DNA of 64,000 bases from Chloranthus sessilifolius (GCA_021018995.1 CM037587.1:17361366-17425365); one strand, 5' to 3'; counted from the first letter of the stretch, positions 10,316-22,615 are shown. Notes: a model not told the origin generated them from the sequence alone. A program made the numbers and translations.

Positions 10316-11523
10316 ACTTTTTTATGCAAATTTTTTAAAAATATATATTTTTTTTTAAATATTATTTTTTTTTTTTAAAAATTACGTCGATGATTTTTTA
10401 TGCAATTTCTTTAAAAATAATATTATTTTTATACATTTTTTAATGTAATTTTTTTTATGCTTTTTGTAATGCTTTAAAAAAAATTATATATAAAAAAAAA
10501 CTGTTAATCTCATATTTAAATACATCCATTCAACTCAAATGCAAATCATTCAATGTCATTAATAAAAAAAAATAGATGCCCAATTCTTTTATTCAAACAA
10601 AAGGTTGCATCTCAACCTATGATCCAACCTTTCAAATTAACCAAATATTTTAAATTTTGCATGCCCAATCCCTTTATTCAAACAAAAAGAAGAAAAGAAA
10701 GAGTTAACAAACTAAGGATCCCATGACCCATTTTCAAAATTTAAAAAAAAAATTAAAAAAATTTGCTTCGCCTCTCCTGCAAAGTATCCTCATCCCCTAG
10801 TGATCCGTTTGAGGTGAGCTTCAAATCGAAAAGCTTCGCCTGAAATCAAAAGGAGAACATCATTAAATTGAGATATTGATGACTCCTATCTAAGGAGTCC
10901 CCATATAATAGGTCGGGTTGAAAATATTGACATGTTATATAAATAGGTTGTATTCAAGTTAACCCAAACCCAAGTTAACCCAAACCCAATCCGAACCCAA
11001 CCTGGTACCTATTTGCTACACAATATATAGGTATATCGTTCTTTTACCAGATCCAGGTCAGGTCCAAAAGTGGATGAAAGGTCGGGGTCTAAAACTGGAA
11101 ATGCAATTAAACCTATGAATCAAGAATGAGTACAGAAAAAGTACATGATCCTGATAAATACATCTGATAAAATGCAGACTTATAGAAAATACTAAAAATT
11201 TTAATTTTATGGTAATGATAAGTAAAAAAAAAAGTACAAACTTATATAAATACTAACAGAAGACATAAATATAAAAAGAAATACAAATTTTATCATCATA
11301 CCCATGGTGTACAAATGTGGGCGCTCGACCCTGCCGTTCATCACGGTCCCCCAAACATTCCAACGAGTGCATATGGACATGGGGTAGTGCCAATCGACGA
11401 TTCTATGTTTGATTTATAAGATAACAATAAATAAGCAAAGGAAAAGAATGACATTATCATCATAAAAAATTCACAACACTAAACTCTTAAATGGATGCTG
11501 CAGAGATGAAAATATGATCCAAC
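10316..11523. other. CACTA left interior, AT-rich, no gene seen
   Basis: It contains long A and T runs (10320-10500), a short duplicated CAAGTTAACCCAAACCC at about 10953-10990 within a degenerate MITE-like patch, and otherwise nothing recognisable. Minus-strand 11290-11410 is open in more than one frame and could be another captured fragment, but I do not recognise it. Confidence 0.5.
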
Positions 11524-11595
11524 CTTATCCAAATCGTCACCACCCAAATGTGTGTCCCCAGAGGTAGAAAGCACCTCAAAAACTCCATCACCAAC
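11524..11595 (-). pseudogene. Captured exon of a plastid-type HSP70
   Basis: This 72-bp segment encodes 24 residues beginning [20 protein letters not shown] and ending DLDK. That is a highly conserved piece of the ATPase domain of stromal HSP70 chaperones, where the family usually has DDFDK. It is framed by TTTAG on its 5' side and GTTGGA on its 3' side, so it looks like a complete exon with its splice sites. No neighbouring HSP70 exon was found. It lies inside the CACTA element on the same strand as the transposase, as expected for a host exon picked up by the transposon. The 24-residue identity is clear; a functional role is not implied. Confidence 0.82.
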
Positions 11596-11747
11596 CTAAA
11601 GAACTATAATTCAAGAAATCAAGAAATTAAAACAACACTAATGCCAAGTAATCACAGAATAGACCACAAGCACCTGCAGAATGTATAATATAAGATGCTC
11701 AACTGCCATTTAAATTATAGAAATAGAAAAAATACTTAACTTCTGGA

Positions 11748-11818
11748 CGACCTTTGGTGAGCGATGTTTGCAAAGACTCATCCAGAAGATAGGGATGGTC
11801 ACAACACTGCCAAGAAAT
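11748..11818 (-). other. Exon-like segment, unrecognised
   Basis: On minus it begins after TACAG and runs to GAA followed by GTTAAG, so both ends resemble splice sites, and it is open in one frame (containing DESLQTSLTKGRPE). It lies between the HSP70 and ECD-like fragments. It may be another captured exon, but I cannot name it. Confidence 0.3.
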
Positions 11819-12092
11819 CTGTATTAGTTAAATCCAAAAAGCTTTAGTAAATTCTCCATCGGTGTGGTAGTAACACCAGCTTTAGTAAATTCTCAAGAAG
11901 TGATAGGAAAACCAAGGGTAACAAATTCATCATGTTTTACCTAAAGAAACTTAACAATACAACTTAAAGAAGTGAATGAAATGGATGATTTAAACCCTCC
12001 AAAGAGAACAATTTCACATCCCCTTAGCCTTTGCATTTTTCATGGGAAAAACGTGTGGGCCAGAATAACTATATGGAAATTTAAGAAATTAC

Positions 12093-12238
12093 CGAAATTC
12101 ATATCAGATGATGAAGTATGGCCTTCTTCAAAATCTGCATCATGTGCATTGCTTTCCTACCCTATATTCCCCTTCCCCATTACCGATTCCATGTCTTTAA
12201 TAAAGCGGTCTACATCGAGCTCCACCGCTTTTGTGTCC
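12093..12238 (-). pseudogene. Captured exon fragment similar to ECD/SGT1 (ecdysoneless) proteins
   Basis: On minus, one frame reads VELDVDRFIKDMESVMGKGN, one in-frame stop (TAG), then ESNAHDADFEEGHTSSSDMN. This pattern, a D-F-I-K-D-M-E-S-V helix followed by an acidic stretch ending in SSSDM, fits the C-terminal part of plant ecdysoneless (SGT1-domain) proteins. It has an AG acceptor at the 5' side and a GT donor (GGTAATTTC) at the 3' side. It lies in the CACTA element 500 bp from the HSP70 exon and on the same strand. The family call is from memory of the motif pattern and is less certain than the HSP70 one. Confidence 0.5.
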
Positions 12239-12730
12239 CTTCAATATCAATAAACAAAAAATGAGGTGAAAAAAATCAGATCAGGTGCTCCAGCATATAC
12301 CCATTCATGATACTATAATCTGACACAATATGACCAATTTTCAATCTGCATCAAAGTCGCTGGATACAAACTTTAATCAGAATATCAACTAACATCAAGC
12401 AAAAGCAAAAGACATCATATATCTGAGGGAAAACAAACTCTATCCACCAAAGAAATGTATGCTAAATAACTAGTGGGGAAACCAAACTGCCATAGACCAA
12501 CAAGCAAGCTAACTTAACTACAGCATAGCTCCAAATCCCGTTTCAGAAGATAAAAAGGATCTAATATTACAAATGCACCTTTTACATGAGTATGCAAACC
12601 TATGTAACTCTTAAGGCCAGATTATTACAAGACTAAATTTTTTTATACTTTTTTTATAGCTAACCTAGGATTGGACCTGTCTTCAAATTGGCATCATCAT
12701 GATATTAAAACTCGGCCAATAATAACATGT
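12239..12730. other. CACTA interior, intron-like, no gene seen
   Basis: AT-rich sequence without recognisable coding content lies between the ECD-like exon and a MITE-like patch. Confidence 0.5.
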
Positions 12731-13075
12731 ATCTGTTTCGTTGAGAACCGATACCGATACCACCCTGACACAGGTTTCGGGGTGGTATTGGTATGGTATC
12801 GATATAGGACCAATACTGGTCAATATTGGCCGATAATGCCTCGGTATCGGCCGATAGTGACCGATAAAACCAATTTTATTTTATTTTTTATATTTTTTTC
12901 AAACAAAAAACAATTAACTATATGGAATCGGCGATACCATATCTGTATCGACTGATATGTATAGGTCCAAGATGGGCCGACACGTATCGGTCTAAAATGG
13001 ACCAACACGTATCGATCCAAGATGGACCTATACTCGATACTGACACGTATTGGTCCAGGATTTTAAGCACAACCT
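12731..13075. mobile_element. MITE-like patch rich in GGTATCGG / CCGATACC
   Basis: It contains many direct and inverted copies of CGATACC and GGTATCGG, for instance AACCGATACCGATACC at the left and CCTCGGTATCGGCCGATAGT in the middle, so it can fold on itself. Terminal repeats and a target duplication could not be defined, so the boundaries are approximate. A short related patch occurs at 29216-29258. Confidence 0.5.
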
Positions 13076-14404
13076 TTTGGGTAATCAGTAAATTGGTATT
13101 CATGATTCAATATAGGTGGCACTAACTCTAATCAACCCATGAACCCTCTTCAGACCCTTTCACTGTATCAGAATCTAGTTAACAAATTGGACCATGGCAA
13201 TGAAAATAAACACGATGAAATTATATAAAAAATTTGCTTAAGATTAATAACTAAGAAATCGATGACTTGTAATTTCAAAATAGAAACAAAACTCAAAAAG
13301 AATCATGAGTGTGTAAAACTAAATGCCATTTATGACGGCTTACAGCTTGAGCACTTGTGGGCAATGCTTTTACTAGAACACAAAGACTGCTTTCAACAAA
13401 ACTGACTGACATTAAGGATGCCAAAATGCATGTCTGATGTGCCAAATTCCTCACTCAAAGTCAGTTCACTTTCTTTTTATCAAAGTAGATACCTCCAATC
13501 TGTCAATGAACATAAACATTTGTGTCACTTTATACGGTGGAATCTGCATTTGATTAAACAAATGGTAACCATGCTCTTGGCTTTCATAGGTTGTAAAACA
13601 GTTAATAATTTATATCCAAGCTAGATGTAACTGAATCATCACCATTCAAATTTGCGATTGAACATTGTTTGGACAGACCTAAATGAACTCCGCAACATTT
13701 ACGTAGCCTTAAAAAAACAAGGGTAGTACTCACAGCTATATACACTATGGGATCGACTCTCGTTGCCTTCGGCCTCTGATAAGACCCCACCTTCTCACTT
13801 TTAAGCCATACGGCAGTCTTTACTGATCCAAATTATCGAGCTGGCAGACATCTCATGACCTTTTGTGCAACCCAGATAATATGTCTGTTGGAGGATTCAT
13901 ACCATTGGAATCCAAACACTTCAATATGAACCCTATTTTCGAACTAAACAATGGTCCATATTAACATTCACAAATAAAATATTGAACCCTCGGATGAGCA
14001 TGCTTTTTTGGTTGAGTTATCTTCACATAAAGTTTAGCTACATTTAAAATTTGGATTGGCCAAAAAAGGGCAGTAAATATATACGTTGGTTCCATGGTTG
14101 CAGAACATTAGAAATACATACATCCAAAACAGAACGTCAGAAATATATACTCTTGTCCTTTCCTTTACTGTGATTCATCAACTCATATGGTAAGCTTACA
14201 GGTAAATAAATAGAATTGCATAAAGACAAATTAACTAGGTAGTAATAAAAGATGAGTAGCAAATTCTAATAACAAATGGAAGTTTACAAACGTGCACCAC
14301 ATGATCACTTCAACGGTGTAACATGAAAGGCTCTAATTTATTAGGAACATGAAGCAAGAAATAGTAGCTCTATGTAAATTTTAATGTTACAAAACTATAA
14401 AGAT
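13076..14404. other. CACTA interior, no gene seen
   Basis: AT-rich, intron- or UTR-like sequence. Short open frames at 13418-13624 (plus) and 13602-13790 (minus) show no recognised domain. Confidence 0.5.
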
Positions 14405-15392
14405 GCTCATTAAGTTCCAACAACTTGGTGTCAAATTAAATTCCCATGATTTGATATAATTAAGCAGAAGCAAATAGATTCTTATCATTAAAAAGAAATA
14501 TTCTTCAAATGAGTTCAACATGCATAGAGTTTTCCCAAGTGATCGAAACCATTTTAATGTACTTATTTAGAATAAGGTACCTAACCTGAGAACAACTGGG
14601 AGAGCTTGTGTGTGTGTGTGTGTATATATAGTTAGTTAGTTAGTAAAGTATAGGGGATGAGTTGTATATTTATTTATGTGATTGGGGTAGCATATTAGTT
14701 AAGTTTGTCTTATTAGAAACTGATGATTGGTGTTCTAAGAATGTACAAAAACGATCGAGAACGTCTGATTCAAAAGATCAGAAAATTAGTTGAACTAAGA
14801 CAGCTAAGCAAGCTTAGATGGCGGGGTAATCAAATTGCAAGTTGGATGAACCAAACAAGGAGACAGATAAGTAGGTAGCAAAGCAAATGGCCTTAAATTA
14901 GAGGGATGATGTGTGGGTGAGATAGCCAATCCAACCCATATGTCTATAACAATCGGACACATTGGCTTGAATCAAGGGGAAGACACCAAACAAGAGCTTT
15001 GGGATTAGGGAAACATAAGGAGACGATGTGGATTAAAGAAAGAGTTTAATTAGAGAGAGCTCAGCTAAAACCATGGATCTAAGGAATTACTTGGGATGTG
15101 TAAATGAATGTTCATGTGGCATCCTATTTATGAGTCTAAGAGGGTGCAATGAGTTGTCCTACATAGGAACTAGACAAATCGCAAGTTATGCAATGTTTGC
15201 TATTTTATCATTAAGTTCCAACAACTTGGTGTCAAATTAAATTCCCATGATTTGATATAATTAAGCATAAGCAAACATATTCTTATTATTAAAAAGAAAT
15301 ACTCTTTAAATGAGTTCAACATGCATAGAGTTTTCCCAAGTAATTGAAACCATTTTAATGTACTTATTTAGAATATGGTATCCAACCTGAAA
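14405..15392. repeat. Pair of direct repeats of about 185 bp (14405-14588 and 15207-15392)
   Basis: Both copies run from CATTAAGTTCCAACAACTTG to TACTTATTTAGAATA(A/T)GGTA with only scattered differences. The 618 bp between them includes a short GT/TA tract and a TTAG repeat near 14609-14645 and has no recognised gene. The arrangement resembles a local segmental duplication, or two short terminal repeats flanking an insert. Confidence 0.8.
14609..14645. repeat. Microsatellite (GT)n-(TA)n and (TTAG)n
   Basis: GTGTGTGTGTGTGTATATAT is followed by AGTTAGTTAGTTAGTA. Confidence 0.9.
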
Positions 15393-15957
15393 CCACTTTT
15401 TTACTATTTTGCCATTTTGTCTTTTCGTAACCGTTTTTGTAAATAACATTGTACCTGCTGATGAGGCTACAATCCAGCAGCTTTTGTCAGTGCTATTTGT
15501 GGCCCGACAATAAAAGAAGGCAGGTTAAAACCATGCAGCTCCTCTTTCTCCTGCAATTTCATAAAAGCCTAGAAAATCTCAGACGAAATGAATGCAATGA
15601 TTAAAGGAGATTTCAGAATAGTGTTCAAATAGATAGAATTACCTCCGACTCAATACAAGAAAAGTCAATATTGGATCAGGGAATAAACCCATGCATACCT
15701 TTTCAACGGCCAATTTTTTAGCCCTAAAGTAGGAGATGAACAAGATATTATAAAAAAAAAGATTGATGGCTAGTTCATTTCATGTATTGCTTCTTTTTTT
15801 AAAAGTCTGAAAAAAGAAACAAAATGAAAGTGCAGAGTTCTGATTTTTTTCTTCTCCAAATGCAAAAAAAAAAAAAAAAATCCTCTAAAAAGCTATAGCA
15901 TGTCAAAAGCCGACCATTCGCAAATGCCAAAACAAGTGAGAACTTCAACTTCTTCTT

Positions 15958-15958
<1 letters not shown>
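15393..15958. other. CACTA interior, no gene seen
   Basis: AT-rich sequence with a poly-A run near 15864-15880. No coding signal was recognised on either strand. Confidence 0.5.

Positions 15959-16008
<50 letters not shown>
15959..16008. repeat. (TA)n microsatellite
   Basis: An uninterrupted TA dinucleotide run of about 25 units. Open frames across it, giving (YI)n on either strand, are artefacts. Confidence 0.95.
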
Positions 16009-16013
<5 letters not shown>

Positions 16014-16168
16014 ACAAAGTATGCTCTAACACATCACTTTCTATATGAAAACAATGAAACAATATTCAAAAGCAAGAACAATATTGATTGCACAATCGGG
16101 TTGGATCGGGCATGACATGAGTAGGCTAGATGGAAATATAAACATATTTATGAAAATAAAATCACTCA

Positions 16169-17868
16169 TTAAAATAGAATCAAATTTATCCCTAAACAAG
16201 AACAAATAAAATCTACAAGTCCCTTGGGCCAAGTAATAATATCACCAATTGTAACATCGCCAAATGTTTCTTCGCTCGCATATAATTCTGTATTGACCTC
16301 GAAAATATTATCAATTATGATGGCATATGAATCTCTTGACGTTGTTGCCTCTCTATGCATTCACCCTAGTGCAATGGCTTTATTCTTTAAGTTTTTCAAT
16401 AGACAGCGTATGGATGGTTGGTTCACAAGTATCTCGGGCTGAATCAATGACGGTCAAGTTCCATACAAAAATTATAGCCTTTAAACTGTAGGGTTTAAGA
16501 GAGACTAAAACAACAATGCAAAAGTACTTTCAATAAGATATGACAATGACAACTCCATTGATTATTATTTCATAACATTAAATTTATACCTGATAAGAAT
16601 CGAATTGGTCAACCGATGTCGATATAGATGTCCCTTTAGAAGGAGCTAGAGGTGACAGTAAATTCACTTTCTCCTCAAAGATCTTGCGTGCTCTATGCTC
16701 TTCATCAAGCTCATGTCTAAGCATATCAACCTGTGATTGAATGCTCTCACGTGTTATCTTTTCCTGGTGAGCAATCTCCCTAACCTGAGTGGACGCTTGA
16801 ATGGAGGTCTTAGATACACCCGTACCCATACCCCGTATGTTGCCCCTTCCATCACGCCCACAAACCGTAGTAACAGGGTCATTATCTAAATCTTTTTCTC
16901 CGAGGAATGGATCAGATAAGGCAAGCCTCCTAATTTCATCCTGAATAAAATAAATAATGATTAAATATAGTGATATTAAAGATCAATATTAATTATTTAT
17001 CAATAGCAAATGAATAATTAAAATAATCTTACTATTTGTGTGCCCAAGGATGTCCCATCCTTCTTAGTATAAGAGGCTAAAAATATTTGTGTCCTCGTCA
17101 CTGTACCAATCGAACTCTGCTTTTTCTGTACAATAAGGTCATAAGCAATTGTGAATATTCTAACAAATTTATTTAAAAAATTTATGTGGTAGATTTTTCC
17201 ATCTCTTTTGCCATCTTAGTTGATCCTCATCTACCAGTGGTGTGTGGGTTCATCATCATTTTCCTACAAGTCTTTCCCTTTTCTCAACGTGCTTTATCTT
17301 TCTCTGTCGAGCACATTTTAATAAACGCTTTCCAATCATCTCCCTTCACATTCTTTGGTCGATACTTCATCCGCTCTGCGTCCGTTTCATATTTATCATA
17401 AATGGTGCGAAGGTCATATTTCCATTGCTTCCAAGCTAAATTCGCTTTCGTTAAGACCATCTTTTTTTGACTAATTGGAACATTATATTTATCCTATCAT
17501 GATAATAAAATGATATCAAAATTATTTGTAAAATAACTAAATGAAAATGGCATGAACAACATGCACTCACTGTGACAAAGCGCCATATTTTCTCCTTTAT
17601 AGAAACAGGTATAATTTTCCAAGACTCATATGCAAGTGGACAATGAGTCCTCGTCATCCGACCAACAAATGTGACAAATTGAGTTGAAGCATCTCCAATA
17701 GGCTGCCCATGTTCATTCATCTGAATTTTCAAACGCGTACCTGGATAAATAAAATATTATTAATAATTTGTAAATAGCATTTACCAAATAATAGAAAATA
17801 ATAGACTAACCACTCTCTTGAGTTCTAACTGATTCAGATCCACTTGGTTCTGATCCAGACTGCGCCAT
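16169..17868 (-). pseudogene. En/Spm second gene (Transposase_24 / TNPA-like), six exons, decayed
   Basis: This is the companion gene that plant CACTA elements carry beside the transposase; the TNPA-type product binds subterminal repeats. Exons inferred on minus: 17868-17811 (MAQSGSEPSGSES...), 17740-17571 (KIQMNEHGQPIGDASTQFVT), 17493 to about 17180 (WKQWKYDLRTIYDKYET...), 17125-17033 (TRTQIFLASYTKKDGTSLGT), 16940-16592 (RGNIRGMGTGVSKT, then a charged helix rich in E, R and K) and 16439-16169 (containing GDVTIGDIITWPKGLVDF). Most junctions have GT/AG and keep the frame; the end of exon 3 is not defined. The GQPIG and TKKDGTS signatures fit the Ptta/En/Spm family. In-frame stops occur in exon 3 (within KAR-stop-EKGK) and exon 6 (ALG-stop-MHRE). 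It lies just downstream of the transposase on the same strand. Confidence 0.8.
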
Positions 17869-18079
17869 TATCCTTTGCTGAAAACATTGGCAAACTCTAG
17901 TTTTTGATCAAACTATCATTTAAGGATATAAAATGTATTAATAAGATAATTGAAAATTGTAGCTAACTTATAAAAATATTAAAATGGGGAAATCAACAAC
18001 AAGAAATGTAAGTAATTCTTTTGTTACAATTATTGGATAGAAGAAATAAGGTTCAAGTGAACAATATGAAATAACTAGA

Positions 18080-21000
18080 TTAATCTTCGTCTTCGTCCTC
18101 ATCCACAACATCAGTTGCTAATGCGAGTGCTAAAGCATCTGCCTTTGGTCTTCCTTCAAGTGCTAAAAGATCTTCATAGGCATCCACATCCCGAGTCAAT
18201 CTCTTTGGAACATCCAACATGACATACCAATCATCCCTAGTTTGATTTTTATAATAGAAGACTTGAGTGGCTTGAGAGGCAAGAATAAACGGCTCATCAT
18301 CTTTATGAGAAATCCTCATAAATCTCCTAAGATTAACAAGCACTAACCCAGTTTCTGGATCAACCACACAAATATTTTTTTTATCTTCTATATAAGCCCA
18401 GTCGCAGTAGAAGACTATTTTTTTAAAGTAACCATAATCCAACTCAAGTACTTGTTTGATAATACCATAATAAGTAACTTCTTCTTCCACATGGTTCTTA
18501 TCTTTGGCACTTGACTTGAAGCTAGTTAAAGCCTTCATGGATACTCCACTATTTTGTGTGCTTTTATTCATTTCTAATTGTGCAGTACAAAATTGATAAC
18601 CATTGATCATGTGAGCATTATATGATATGGCATTGAAGTCTGGACCATCAACAAGGCTCTTCATGATAGAATTTTCTTCCTTTTCTAATTCTTTTCTTAA
18701 CCAAGGAATGTAGTTATCCCTCTGATGCTTATTGCTTGACTTGTGATCTTGAAGATAAGCCTGATACTTCCTGTAAATATTAACTCTTAATTATATTATA
18801 TCATTTTGAAAATAAAATATATAATTTAAAAATATAAAATAAATTACTTCTCCCACTCAATATTTTCTGGATAATGCTTTAGAACTCATCTACGTATTTG
18901 TTCATACTGCACGTGTTGAAGAAAATTTTTTCCACTTCCATCGATAGGGTACCCAAAAGCAACATCTTGTTCCATGAACACATTTTCTCCTTTCTTATGG
19001 CTTCCTCTGCTAAAATTTGGCATATATTCCATGCAATACGTCATACATTCTTCCATGAGATATTGCTCAATAATACACCCCTCTGGATATGTTTGATTTT
19101 TCACATAATGCTTATATGTCTTCATCATCCTGCATATTTTTTTCAATTAGATATCAATGCTAACGTTATTAACTAAAAGAAGTTATTAATTTTACTATGA
19201 GAATTTACCTCTCGAAAGGATACATCCATCGATATCGGATAGGTATGCAAATAAGCGCTTCCTCTGCTAAGTGAACAACAAGGTGTATCATAGAAACAAA
19301 AAATGACAGCAGAAAGTACTTTTCAAATACACATAGTGTTTCGACTATATGCCTTCTCATGTTCAAAAGGTCAACACGGGAGATAACCTTGGAACATAGG
19401 ACATTAAAACATATTGACAATTGTCAAATAGTAGCTCTCAATGGCTTCTCTTTCTTAAATGCAAGCATCAGCAATACTGGCAGTAATTGTTGCATGAAGA
19501 TATGATAATCATATAACTTCAAGCCTTTGAGTTGGAATTTCTTCAAACATACCTTGTCCTTCTAATATCCACTGTATCCAATAGGAACCTTCAAATTGTG
19601 CAAGGTTTTATAAATTATTTCTTTTTCTGCTCGTGACAAGCAAAATGGAGCTTTAGGACAATACAACTTGTTATTTTCTTTCACGGGCCACAAATTTTTT
19701 CTTATATTCATATCTTTGAGATCATAACATGCTTCAACACCATCTTTGGTTTTACCCTTTGTGTCCATAATTGTAGCAATTAGGTTCTCTGTGATATTTT
19801 TTTCCACATGCATTACATCCAAATTATGATGAATAAGAATATTCTACAAACATAAAGGACATGTGTTAATATTTGAGTGAAGTGAAGTATAAATTTCATA
19901 TTAGAAAAATAAAATATATTAATTATCCACCTTCCAATATGGTAAATCATATAGGATTGATCTCTTTGACCATGCACTGCTCTTTTCATGCTCAGTCTCA
20001 GATCTCTTCCTCTTCTTACTTGCTACCTTTCCAAATTTTGTTTTAATACATCTCATTTTGCATAGTACTTCAGAATCACTCAACCGGCGGGGATGCTTTC
20101 TATGTTCTTCCCTCCCATTAAACTATGACTTTTGAGTTATGAAAGGATGACTCCTATCAGTAAGAAATTTTCTGTAGCCCATGTACGCATATTTCTTTTC
20201 ATGTGATAACCATGTCGAATCAACCTCTTCACTACAAACAGGACAACCATACTTTCCCGCTGTCCTACATCCCGAACGATGGCCATATGCTGGAAAATCA
20301 TGTATAGCCCATAATAGAATTACTTTCATGTTGAACATAGATTTTTTATAAGAGTCATATGTTGTAACACCAGCGGACCATAATTCATTTAACTCTACAA
20401 TCAGTGGCTGTAAGTAGACATCAATGTCGTGCCCTAGACCTTTTGGGCCTGAAATTAATAAAGTTAATATTGTAAACTCTTTTCGCATGTACATAGATGG
20501 AGGAAGATTAAATGGAACAATCATAATAGGCCAGCAACTATAAGAATTACTCTTGTTTTCGAATGAATTAAATCCGTCTGTTGCAAGTCCTAAACGAACA
20601 TTACGTGTCTCAAGAGAAAAGTCACTCCAACGAGCATTGATTGATTTCCAACTTGAAGAATCCACTGGATGACCCATGTAACTTTCATTTTCAATTGCAT
20701 TTGCATGCCATGTAATCATCTCTACAAACCATGGTACACTGTATAATCTTTGAAGTCATTGGGTTAGTGGAAAGTATCTTAACTTCTTCCACGGTAATTG
20801 TTTAAAATTTGGCTTTGAAGCTTTCACGGGTCTCCATCTGCTCTCACCACATGTAGGACACTCATTTTTATCTGTATGGTCTCTCCAATATAATATGCTA
20901 TCATTGCGACAAGCATGAATAATCTCATGCTTCATGTGCAAAGACTTAATTAACTTCTTTGCATCGTAGGTGCTATCAGGTAAAGTATTTGACGCGGGCA

Positions 21001-21604
21001 AAATTCCTTTTAGCATTTTTAACAACTCCGTGAAACTTTTATTAGACCACTGATGTCTAACCTTCATACTCAACAACGCAACCGTAGTTGACAATTTCGT
21101 ATGCTCACCCTTACATGACGGATATAGTAGTTCTAATGCATGTTTCTTCAAGTTACTGTACTCCATATCCTCAAGTAAATCATGTGGATCCTGATTGTCA
21201 CCTTCATCCTGATCATCATCTTCATCCTCAGGTAAATCTTCAAGATGAACATGTCCAAATGTGTTGTTCAATATTTCTTCCATTCTTGGAAACATATCAT
21301 TATTTTGGTTACTAGTTGAACTACTAGAAACCCCAACATTGACACTATTTGTGGAAGACGACTCCCTGTGATACGTCCATGTCGTGAACAAACTATCCAT
21401 GCCATCACAAATTAAATGCTCCATAATGATTTCAAGGTTATGCTTTTGAAAATTTTGACATTTAACATATGGACAACAACACCAATTAACATCCTCTACA
21501 TTTTATTTTGCAAATAAAATAAATGATACAACGCCATCGAGATATTCAGAAGACAGACGTTCTACTATTGTCATCCATTTTTTGTTTAGGATTGTTGGAG
21601 GCAT
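18080..21604 (-). pseudogene. CACTA transposase (TNP2 type), four exons, six nonsense codons
   Basis: The enzyme cuts and joins the transposon ends. Exons inferred on minus: 21604-19931, 19843-19209, 19129-18848 and 18770-18080. All junctions are GT/AG and the total is 3282 bp, an exact multiple of three (1093 codons plus stop). Order: N-terminal Transpos_assoc domain (KKWM...ERLSSEYLDGV), the cysteine motif CPTCGESRW, the Transposase_21 core (NVRLGLATDGFNSFENKSNS, DIDVYLQPLIVELNELW, LWAIHDFPAYGHRSGCRTAG), LDVMHVEKN at the exon 2 start, DUF4218 (YRWMYPFER, PEGCIIEQYLMEECMTYC), and C-terminal DUF4216 ending in an acidic tail DVVDEDEDED. Stops interrupt the frame at 21503, 20756, 20123, 19562, 19424 and 18886, yet I see no frameshift. 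The start is the ATG at 21602-21604, which gives the expected N-terminus. Confidence 0.92.
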
Positions 21605-21849
21605 CTTCTACAGAACAAAAAAATTTTAAAAAAAAACTCAAGTAGGAGAATTTAGGGAAAACACAAGTATCAACAATATTAGCCATTAAAAACTAAAAAT
21701 AATGGTAGATAGTAGAGGTAACAAATTTAGATGAAGCATGTTAACCATTCATGAGGTCATTATAAAGATTAAATACAACCTAAGATTATATCAAAATAGT
21801 ATACACGTGAGTCAAAATAGTAGGCATGTGAGTAAAAAAAATAGCTCAC

Positions 21850-21924
21850 CTTCTAGATTCTACCAGAAGGGCACGTTGTTCAAGAGTTTTATCCGAACTT
21901 ATGTCTAGCTCACTTGCAGTATAG
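21850..21924 (-). other. Exon-like segment with both splice sites, unrecognised
   Basis: Minus 21924-21850 is bounded by GTGTACAG and by GAAG followed by GTGAGC, both close to consensus. It is 75 bp long and open, reading YTASELDISSDKTLEQRALL and then VESR. I do not recognise the protein. It lies just upstream of the transposase start in the same orientation, so it is either a captured host exon or a non-canonical 5' exon of the transposase transcript. Confidence 0.4.
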
Positions 21925-22615
21925 CTGTACACAAAAGACCGAGGACAATATAAGTGAAGGGTGAGTCATAATTGTTAGGGCAGCTCACATTCACATGTCA
22001 ATATCTTAGTCCACATAGATGGGTAAACCAAGATGGAAATATTTAGTTAATCTAAACCATGCAAACACATGTACTAATATTCCTACAATTTTTCCATCAA
22101 AATCAAACTATTTCAAGCCTAAGTCCATGAAATTTGACTAAGTTAAAAGCAAAAGAGATCTAAAACCATTAATTTTTGTCAAAGGTCAAGATACAAAGAA
22201 GACTTTTTCAAAAGGCAAGAGCCTTTGGAAAGCTTTCCAAGCTACTAATTTGCTTGGAGAGTACCTGGTGAAATGGTTAACATGCTTAGAGGCTGGATAC
22301 TAATGGTGTATCAATGACAATCAAGAGAGTACCTGGTGAAATGGCAGTACTAATTTGCTCAGAGAGCTGAATATATGTGCCTTACAAAGGGCATTTGCTT
22401 GACAAACCCAAGCCCTGCAGTGTAGAAAAAAAAATGTCAGGAATAGAATTATGGAAAAAGTACTTTATAGATATGCCACCCATAAGTAATATGGCAATTT
22501 GATTAGTTTACTATGATTTAATTAACTTTGAATTTTTATAAAACACATAATAGATTCACATGACACAAATTCCAAATTTAACCTAAGAGCTTCAGATGTC
22601 TGATCACGTACCTAA
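21925..22615. other. CACTA interior, no gene seen
   Basis: It contains a short duplicated GAGAGTACCTGGTGAAATGG at about 22257 and 22325. No coding sequence was recognised. Confidence 0.5.

Noticed and set aside
15799..16115. (YI)n-rich open frames at the TA tract
   Set aside because: They are translations of the dinucleotide microsatellite.
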